Of a DNA stretch of 18,740 bases, positions 14,788-18,740 are shown piece after piece; within the stretch, counting starts at the first letter, position 1; every line of letters begins with the position of its first letter. The notes under the pieces were generated by a model that saw only the letters and a program-made list of their open reading frames with translations, ran no database searches and was not told the origin of the DNA. The translations under genes were made by a program, and so were the position numbers. Source of the stretch: a bacterium (GTDB taxonomy: Bacteria; Patescibacteriota; Microgenomatia; Levybacterales; UBA12049); NCBI GenBank assembly GCA_021813005.1, contig JAKAMH010000005.1:1-18740 (forward strand), written 5' to 3'.

Positions 14788-15273
14788 CTACTTCGCCACA
14801 AACCACACACCTCCAACCCCCTGACCATTCACATCTCCGGGTTTCGTGTCTTCGTTAAAGTAATAAAGGGGCCTTCCTTTCCAAGCGTACTGATATGTTC
14901 CATCAGGCCGTTTGAAAATGCTAAGATTGGCTGGGAGATTTGCGGTGCTTGATGGAGCCACGTAGGCCGGCCATATTTTAAGACACCCGCCGGTACAGTT
15001 ACTGACTCCTGTGGTATCTCTTGTATACGTATAAAGAGTCAGACCTTTTGTATCTGTCAGGATACTTCCAAGTTTCCCACTTGATATCATTTTTACGATA
15101 TTCACTGACGCTGACGATGTTGCGGTTGGAAACGCTTGCGCAGTTTTCGTCGGTTGGGAGCTTGGCGCTGCCTGAAGAGCTAGTCTATGATAGTGGTTAT
15201 ACAGACGATACCCGCCATATCCTAGGATAAAAAGGATAATGACAACTATTACTGTCGCCCAGGTTTTATTCAT
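14788..15273 (-). CDS. Membrane-anchored protein with PF03640-type (Lipoprotein_15) repeats
   Basis: A 161-residue surface protein. An N-terminal membrane helix at about 5-21 is followed by a Ser/Thr/Ala/Pro-rich linker to about residue 57 and then a globular part with two repeats of the PF03640 type. The first has LTDTKGLTLYTYTRDT and SNCTGGCLKIWP (C93 and C97); the second has YAWKGRPLYYF. Known members are small secreted or lipid-anchored proteins of unknown role, some encoded near redox proteins. There is no lipobox cysteine, so anchoring is by the helix. Start: ATG 15273 has a near-perfect Shine-Dalgarno 7 nt upstream; the in-frame GTG 15282 overlaps that site and is rejected. A strong terminator follows the stop. 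Confidence 0.85.
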   Translation of the reverse strand: MNKTWATVIVVIILFILGYGGYRLYNHYHRLALQAAPSSQPTKTAQAFPTATSSASVNIVKMISSGKLGSILTDTKGLTLYTYTRDTTGVSNCTGGCLKIWPAYVAPSSTANLPANLSIFKRPDGTYQYAWKGRPLYYFNEDTKPGDVNGQGVGGVWFVAK

Positions 15274-15280
15274 GTGTCTC

Positions 15281-15287
15281 ACCTCCT
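15281..15287 (-). promoter_or_regulatory. Strong Shine-Dalgarno before the gene at 15273
   Basis: The minus strand reads AGGAGGT, 7 nt before ATG 15273, an optimal match and spacing. It decides the start and shows that the host keeps a working anti-Shine-Dalgarno. Confidence 0.85.
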
Positions 15288-15335
15288 CCCGCGAATTTTT
15301 TTGAATCTTTTTGAGCTGACTTGGTAAGTGCGTGG

Positions 15336-15364
15336 AGCATAATATAAGCTGATTATGGTTACAA
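15336..15364 (-). promoter_or_regulatory. Candidate promoter of the PF03640-type gene
   Basis: The minus strand has TTGTAA (15364-15359), a 17-bp spacer and TATGCT (15341-15336). Each hexamer matches its consensus at four positions. The predicted leader is about 55 nt and includes the Shine-Dalgarno. The AT-rich region allows other choices. Confidence 0.35.
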
Positions 15365-15383
15365 CTAACAACTATAATTTAAG

Positions 15384-15827
15384 TTACATCGAGCGAAGGG
15401 GTGTTAAAGGTTCCACAGATGAGAACCAAAATTCACTTCCTTTGTCATTCTCTGCTGAAACCTGATATTCATAGGAGACGCCTTTCCGAAGATAAGAAAT
15501 TATATATGACGAAGTCTCAGGTGAGATATTACGAACGGCACTGGTAAACGTATGGTCACCTGATTTTCTGTAATAGATATTATAAGAAACCGCCCCCGGC
15601 AACCGAGGAAGTTGTACAGTTGCTTCTGCAAAGACACCTCTCATGATACTTACCCCTGCAACAGATTTCGTAATTTGATGACGGTTGGTAAAAACAAATC
15701 CAAAAACAAACAAGACTATCCCAAAACCAATATAGATAATCCGCGTCGTATTCTGAACCGGCTTGCGAGGTCTTGTAGTTGACTTTGGATGGGAAACTCC
15801 GGCTCGTCTTGATACTTTTTTCTTCAT
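15384..15827 (-). CDS. Single-pass membrane protein with fibronectin type III-like domain
   Basis: A 147-residue protein. Residues 1-28 are very basic (MKKKVSRRAG) and cytoplasmic, 29-47 form one membrane helix, and the remaining 100 residues lie outside. From about 68 to 143 the pattern is that of an FnIII-like beta sandwich: PRLPGAVSYNIYYRKSG (B-C strands with the usual Y-x-I-Y), a central TSSYIISYLRKGVSYEYQVSAEN (the L and YxYQV core) and a final SSVEPLTPL strand. Such domains act in adhesion or as spacers in surface proteins. No catalytic motif is visible. A TTGACA-17-TACTTT promoter lies 9 nt upstream of the ATG. The domain call rests on pattern only. Confidence 0.7.
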   Translation of the reverse strand: MKKKVSRRAGVSHPKSTTRPRKPVQNTTRIIYIGFGIVLFVFGFVFTNRHQITKSVAGVSIMRGVFAEATVQLPRLPGAVSYNIYYRKSGDHTFTSAVRNISPETSSYIISYLRKGVSYEYQVSAENDKGSEFWFSSVEPLTPLRSM

Positions 15828-15836
15828 ACTACCTTA

Positions 15837-15865
15837 AAAGTAGATCTTTTTAACCAGATTGTCAA
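15837..15865 (-). promoter_or_regulatory. Promoter of the FnIII-like gene
   Basis: A consensus TTGACA (15865-15860), 17-bp spacer and TACTTT (15842-15837), which keeps the first, second and last bases of the -10. It ends 9 nt before ATG 15827, which leaves at most a few bases of leader. Confidence 0.5.
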
Positions 15866-15919
15866 GAGCAAATTGCCTCAGCATGGAGTAGTGAACCCAT
15901 CATGGTGGCGCCTACGGAA

Positions 15920-16030
15920 GTCTTTTCGACTTCGCTCAGAGTGAACTTGCACGTTCAGCTCCTGCGAAGTTATTCAACAAACTTAGTGCAAGTATTAACT
16001 CTGAGTTTTCCATAGAGTGCTTGCACTAGG
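15920..16030. repeat. Spacer with clustered inverted repeats and a REP-like copy
   Basis: This part of the 213-bp spacer (15828-16040) has no credible gene. It holds a REP-like motif, TTCGACTTCGCTCAGAGTGA (15925-15944), and three copies of an 8-mer in alternating orientation: ACTTGCAC at 15945, GTGCAAGT at 15986 and CTTGCACT at 16020. A short hairpin TGAAC/GTTCA (15942-15957) and the near-palindrome AACTCTGAGTT are also present. It lies downstream of tRNA-Glu and upstream of the FnIII gene on the same strand. Possible roles are transcript end or RNA processing; it may also be a decayed repeat. Confidence 0.4.
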
Positions 16031-16040
16031 CTTGCCGAAG

Positions 16041-16114
16041 TGACCCTAGTGGGAGTCGAACCCACGATTTTCGGGATGAGAACCCGACGTCCTAGACCAC
16101 TAGACGATAGGGCC
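16041..16114 (-). tRNA. tRNA-Glu (anticodon CTC)
   Basis: A 74-nt cloverleaf on the minus strand. The acceptor arms GGCCCTA and TAGGGTC pair over 7 bp with one G-T wobble. The D arm is GTCTAGTGGTCTAGGAC. The anticodon stem TCGGG/CCCGA encloses the loop TTCTCAT, so the anticodon is CTC and the codon read is GAG. The variable loop has 5 nt and the T arm is GTGGG-TTCGACT-CCCAC. The discriminator is A and no CCA is encoded, so a CCA-adding enzyme is required. The D arm and the acceptor starting GGCCC agree with bacterial glutamate tRNAs. Confidence 0.96.
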
Positions 16115-16136
16115 GGAATGCTTAACCAGCTTGCAT

Positions 16137-16165
16137 ATTTTACCGTACTGGCCACAAAGAAGCAA
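16137..16165 (-). promoter_or_regulatory. Candidate promoter of tRNA-Glu
   Basis: The minus strand has TTGCTT (16165-16160), a 17-bp spacer and TAAAAT (16142-16137), 22 nt before the first tRNA base. The -35 is weak; read-through from the zinc-ribbon gene 63 bp upstream is the alternative. Confidence 0.35.
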
Positions 16166-16177
16166 TAAAAGAGGGAC

Positions 16178-16447
16178 TTAGTTTTTCTTGGCGGCCGAGG
16201 CAATGCTTGCTGATTTATCAGCAGTGTTCTTCCCTTTTCTCTTGAGGCTAGCAAGTTCCCGCTCTTCCTGCATTTTAAGACGCTTTTCTTTCTGCTTGTC
16301 TTTCTCGGACTGACAGCTCTCGTTGGAACAACGGTACTTTGTGGTAGTCTGGGGAAAACGCGAACCTTCAAAGACTTCTGTTACCTGACTTACCATGACA
16401 AGCGGAGAACCGCATTGGAAACATGTAGGTTTGGAGTTTTTCAACAC
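16178..16447 (-). CDS. Small zinc-ribbon protein with charged C-terminal tail
   Basis: An 89-residue protein. C9-x2-C12 and C40-x4-C45 form a probable zinc-binding ribbon of two knuckles, with beta-forming residues between (SPLVMVSQVTEVFEG). Residues 46-75 are a highly charged helix or coiled coil (EKDKQKEKRLKMQEERE) and the last 15 residues are Lys/Ala/Ser-rich. This build suggests binding to nucleic acid or to the ribosome, but I do not recognise a named family. Start: GTG 16447 or TTG 16444; an extended -10 box ends 4 nt before the first, so the second has the spacing expected for a leaderless mRNA. Two direct repeats lie in the upstream spacer. Confidence 0.75.
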   Translation of the reverse strand: MLKNSKPTCFQCGSPLVMVSQVTEVFEGSRFPQTTTKYRCSNESCQSEKDKQKEKRLKMQEERELASLKRKGKNTADKSASIASAAKKN

Positions 16448-16451
16448 GCTT

Positions 16452-16460
16452 ATTATAGCA
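16452..16460 (-). promoter_or_regulatory. Extended -10 promoter (TGCTATAAT) of the zinc-ribbon gene
   Basis: A perfect TATAAT preceded by TGC, 4 nt before GTG 16447 and 7 nt before TTG 16444. No -35 is seen. A 12-bp direct repeat overlaps its upstream edge. Confidence 0.5.
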
Positions 16461-16490
16461 GAAAATTACCTAAATTCCCAGGAAATTACC
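16459..16490 (-). repeat. Two 12-bp direct repeats at the zinc-ribbon promoter
   Basis: GGTAATTTCCTG (16490-16479) and GGTAATTTTCTG (16470-16459) on the minus strand differ at one base and are 20 bp apart centre to centre, close to two helical turns. The upstream copy includes the TAA stop of the FAM151-like gene, the downstream copy the TG of the extended -10. They could be an operator for a dimeric regulator; chance in AT-rich DNA is possible. Confidence 0.35.
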
Positions 16491-17211
16491 AAACCTGAAG
16501 CTGATTGTTGTCTTGATCGAGTAAGTCGTACATGGTTTTATTAGGATCTGTATGCGTTTTTATCCATATTTGCAGTTCTTTTCCCACTTCTTCATTATTC
16601 CATATGGTAAGACTGTATCTGTCTTTTTCAATCAAGCGCTGCAGTACATTCCAGGAAGATGGCAACAGACAGGCTCTTACTGCAAACGTGACCTCTGTGA
16701 GGACTTTGCCTGCGTCAAGCATATATGCAATCTGTTCATCCGTATACCCGTGACCCGGGTCACAGCTCGTTGTCCACCCCAATGACAAGATGCCACGTGG
16801 GTACTTCTCGAGACAGCTTGAGACAAATTCTTCCGGATCAAACCTGGAGGGTTTTCCCCCGGGCCCCTGCAAAATATCGGCGTTGAGTAAAACAGGCTGT
16901 TGCAAATCCATGGATGCAAGTACATCCAAGGCATCATATACTGCTTCAGGATCTTTGAAATCGAGTTTTAAACCCTGTTTTGATGTCTTCAAGGATATGA
17001 GCAGTTCTTTGAGGGTGAGATTGCTCCGGGTGCTTGGTGGATGTGCCGCAATGAGATCACCTCTCATCCCAAGGAGAATATCTGATTCGATAAACATGGT
17101 GTCCCTGTTATTCAAGAATGACCCAAGCTTCTCTTGACTGTTCACCGCATGTGCCCAAGTAATGTCTCCTAAACTCTTTATTCCAAAGTGGTATCTAAAA
17201 TAGTCAAGCAT
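16486..17211 (-). CDS. FAM151/menorin-family protein (DUF2181), PLC-like phosphodiesterase fold
   Basis: A 241-residue protein with the full set of blocks of the FAM151/menorin family, known mainly from animals. WAHAVNS is at 19-25, MFIESDI with E42 and D44 at 39-45, AHPPSTRS at 56-63, GLKLDFK at 80-86, PVLLNADIL at 106-114, LSLGWTT at 143-149, VTFAVRA at 174-180 and SLTIWN at 200-205. The family is related to the glycerophosphodiesterase/PLC TIM barrels; the histidines of WAHAV and AHPP and the ExD pair are the expected metal and catalytic residues and are all kept. There is no signal peptide, so it is probably cytosolic. The substrate is unknown. The frame is open to TTG 17256, but ATG 17211 is the likely start; an AGGAGA lies too far upstream (15 nt) to settle it. 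Confidence 0.85.
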   Translation of the reverse strand: MLDYFRYHFGIKSLGDITWAHAVNSQEKLGSFLNNRDTMFIESDILLGMRGDLIAAHPPSTRSNLTLKELLISLKTSKQGLKLDFKDPEAVYDALDVLASMDLQQPVLLNADILQGPGGKPSRFDPEEFVSSCLEKYPRGILSLGWTTSCDPGHGYTDEQIAYMLDAGKVLTEVTFAVRACLLPSSWNVLQRLIEKDRYSLTIWNNEEVGKELQIWIKTHTDPNKTMYDLLDQDNNQLQVW

Positions 17212-17246
17212 AATTAGTGGATGAGTTCTCCTGTCAAGACAACCAT

Positions 17247-17255
17247 AAAATACCA
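17247..17255 (-). promoter_or_regulatory. Possible extended -10 of the FAM151-like gene
   Basis: TGGTATTTT on the minus strand, 35 nt before ATG 17211, just downstream of the Lon terminator. No -35 is recognisable. Weak support. Confidence 0.25.
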
Positions 17256-17263
17256 AAGTAATT

Positions 17264-17316
17264 CAGAAAAAGACTATACCTCAGCAAGTTTAGCTGACAG
17301 AAATAGGCTGAGGTAT
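17264..17316 (-). terminator. Intrinsic terminator of lon, overlapping its 3' coding end
   Basis: A perfect 10-bp inverted repeat (17316-17307 and 17285-17276) with a 21-nt loop, then AGTCTTTTTC on the minus strand. The upstream arm lies within the last codons of lon and the TAA stop is in the loop. The long loop makes it less typical than the hairpin at 14740. Confidence 0.6.
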
Positions 17317-18740
17317 GTGCAGAGAGGGTCTCCTACTCCGGTGTGGTGTGCCGTTTTCTTCTGTTTTAAGCTTGGGAAGTTTTTTGGCAAGTGCAATTTC
17401 AAGCACCTCGTCCATGTGCTCAACAAACTTGAACTGCAGGTCATCGATGACCTCCTTTGGAACATCTTCCAAATCTTTTTTGTTTTCCTTGGGCAAAATG
17501 ATAGTACGAAGTCCGGACCTGTGAGCCGCAATGACTTTCTCCTTTACGCCACCGATCTCAAGAATTCGCCCACGGAGTGTCACCTCTCCTGTCATTCCCA
17601 CTTTCCGCTTCACTGGATTTTTGGTCAAGGCTGACACAATCGCCGTGGTTATGGCGGATCCGGCAGATGGTCCATCCTTTGGCACAGCTCCCTCCGGCAC
17701 ATGCACGTGGACATCAAGTTTTTGATAGAAATCTTCCTTAAGTCCGAGCTTAGTTGCCCGTGCCCGGATATACGACATCGCTGCCTGGCATGATTCTTTC
17801 ATAACATCCCCGAGCTGTCCGGTTAAGATGAGATTACCCTTGCCCGGCATCAGTGCCACCTCGATAAAGAGGATATCACCGCCTGCCTCAGTCCAAGCAA
17901 GGCCCGTGGACATACCAATTTCATTTTTCTTTTCGATGAGCGTAGCGCTAAATCTAATCGGTCCGAGATAAGAGGGGACATCCTTGGCACGGACAGTTAT
18001 CTTACCCTTCTGCCCTTCTGCCACTTTTTTGGCTACCTTTCGAAGCACCGTTGCAATCCGTCGCTCCAGGTTTCGGACTCCCGCTTCACGGGTGTAATGC
18101 TGCGCGATAAACTGCACCGCGTCGTCCGTGATTTTCACCCTCTTTGAGTCAAGGCCATGGTTTTCAAGCTGCTTATCAATCAGAAATCCGTGAGCAATCT
18201 TGAACTTCTCGTCTTGGGTGTAACCCGCAAAATGGATGATCTCCAGCCTGTCACGAAGTGCCGGAGGGATAGTATCCAAAACGTTGGCTGTGGTCACAAA
18301 CATCACATCCGAAAGATCAAACGGCACTTCAAGGTAATGATCTGAAAACTCGCTATTTTGCTCCGGATCAAGCGCTTCAAGCAAGGCAGACGAGGGGTCA
18401 CCTCTGAAATCCGATCCCACCTTGTCAATCTCGTCCAACATAAACACCGGGTTTTTGGTACCAGCATCCTTTATACCCTGAATAATACGTCCCGGTAAAG
18501 CACCAACGTATGTCCGTCTATGCCCCCTTATCTCTGCCTCGTCGCGGATACCCCCGAGTGAAACCCTGACAAATTTACGGTCCAGCGCGCGGGCGATAGA
18601 CTTACCAATCGACGTTTTCCCGACCCCGGGCGGCCCCACAAAACAGAGTATGGGCCCCTTCATTTTACCGGAAAGCTGGTGGACGGCGAGATACTCTATA
18701 ATGCGTTCTTTTGCCTTTTTGAGGCCAAAATGGTCTTCTT
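17290..18740 (-). CDS. lon: ATP-dependent Lon protease, C-terminal part (runs off right edge)
   Basis: 482 residues of Lon are visible; the frame is open to the right edge (first codons EDHFGLKKAKERIIEYLAV), so the N-terminal substrate-binding domain and start are outside. The AAA+ module has Walker A GPPGVGKT at 35-42, Walker B VFMLDEIDK at 98-106 and an arginine-finger region near PALRDRLEII. The protease domain has the catalytic dyad: serine in PKDGPSAGSA (about residue 358) and lysine in GGVKEKV (about 401), spaced as in E. coli Lon. It degrades misfolded and regulatory proteins in the cytosol. After the usual end near KKLPKLK there is a short extra tail of about 25 residues (ENGTPHRSRRPSLHIPQP), part of which is encoded by the terminator stem. 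Confidence 0.97.
   Translation of the reverse strand, partial: EDHFGLKKAKERIIEYLAVHQLSGKMKGPILCFVGPPGVGKTSIGKSIARALDRKFVRVSLGGIRDEAEIRGHRRTYVGALPGRIIQGIKDAGTKNPVFMLDEIDKVGSDFRGDPSSALLEALDPEQNSEFSDHYLEVPFDLSDVMFVTTANVLDTIPPALRDRLEIIHFAGYTQDEKFKIAHGFLIDKQLENHGLDSKRVKITDDAVQFIAQHYTREAGVRNLERRIATVLRKVAKKVAEGQKGKITVRAKDVPSYLGPIRFSATLIEKKNEIGMSTGLAWTEAGGDILFIEVALMPGKGNLILTGQLGDVMKESCQAAMSYIRARATKLGLKEDFYQKLDVHVHVPEGAVPKDGPSAGSAITTAIVSALTKNPVKRKVGMTGEVTLRGRILEIGGVKEKVIAAHRSGLRTIILPKENKKDLEDVPKEVIDDLQFKFVEHMDEVLEIALAKKLPKLKTEENGTPHRSRRPSLHIPQPISVS

Noticed and set aside
15372..15377. TATAAT on the plus strand downstream of the FnIII gene
   Set aside because: No -35 box and no open frame follows on the plus strand; AT-rich spacer makes chance likely.
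15970..16371. Minus-strand open frame of 133 codons across tRNA-Glu
   Set aside because: It reads through the tRNA and overlaps the zinc-ribbon gene in another frame; the tRNA cloverleaf and the cysteine motifs explain the DNA better.
1..18740. CRISPR array, transposase, integrase, prophage or toxin-antitoxin genes
   Set aside because: No regularly spaced repeats and no protein with the relevant motifs were found on either strand.

Overview
The window most resembles a member of the Candidate Phyla Radiation (Patescibacteria), perhaps the Microgenomates group. The grounds are gene content (dense, co-directional membrane glycosyltransferase genes), a tRNA gene without an encoded CCA, scarce Shine-Dalgarno sequences, an Obg that stops after the G domain, and small envelope proteins of types common in those genomes. 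The placement is an inference; no rRNA or other phylogenetic marker is present. TAA, TAG and TGA all end recognisable genes at the expected place, so the standard bacterial code fits.

Almost every gene lies on the minus strand, so transcription runs from high to low coordinates. Positions 1 to about 11,760 hold a surface-glycan or protein-glycosylation block of eleven minus-strand genes in two transcription units. The first unit (11705 down to 4982) encodes a dolichyl-phosphate-glucose-synthase-like GT2, an MptB/GT87-like GT-C enzyme, two PMT/GT39-like GT-C enzymes, a YfhO/PTPS-related membrane protein and a Nudix hydrolase, packed with 2-26 bp gaps or with overlaps. The second unit (4830 down through 1) encodes a paralogous YfhO/PTPS-related protein, a polyprenyl-phosphate GT2, a Wzx-like flippase, a WaaE-like GT2 and the start of a further GT2. 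The likely logic is that the GT2 synthases charge a lipid carrier with sugar, the flippase moves lipid-linked glycan outward, and the GT-C proteins transfer the lipid-bound sugars outside. A 19-codon lysine-rich ORF on the plus strand, with its own promoter-like sequence, sits between the two units.

Positions 11,795 to 14,611 hold housekeeping genes: obg, hflX and a DedA-family membrane protein. Positions 14,788 to 15,827 hold two small single-pass surface proteins, one with PF03640-type repeats and one with an FnIII-like domain. A 213-bp spacer with inverted repeats follows, then tRNA-Glu(CTC), a small zinc-ribbon protein, a bacterial homologue of the FAM151/menorin family (DUF2181), and the C-terminal two thirds of the Lon protease running off the right edge.

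A recurrent pattern is a TATAAT-like -10 box, often preceded by TGn, only 4-10 nt before the start codon and without a Shine-Dalgarno site. This predicts leaderless or nearly leaderless mRNAs for obg, hflX, dedA, the zinc-ribbon gene, the FnIII gene, two glycan genes and the micro-ORF. The gene with the strongest Shine-Dalgarno (15273) is also one of the few with a predicted longer leader.
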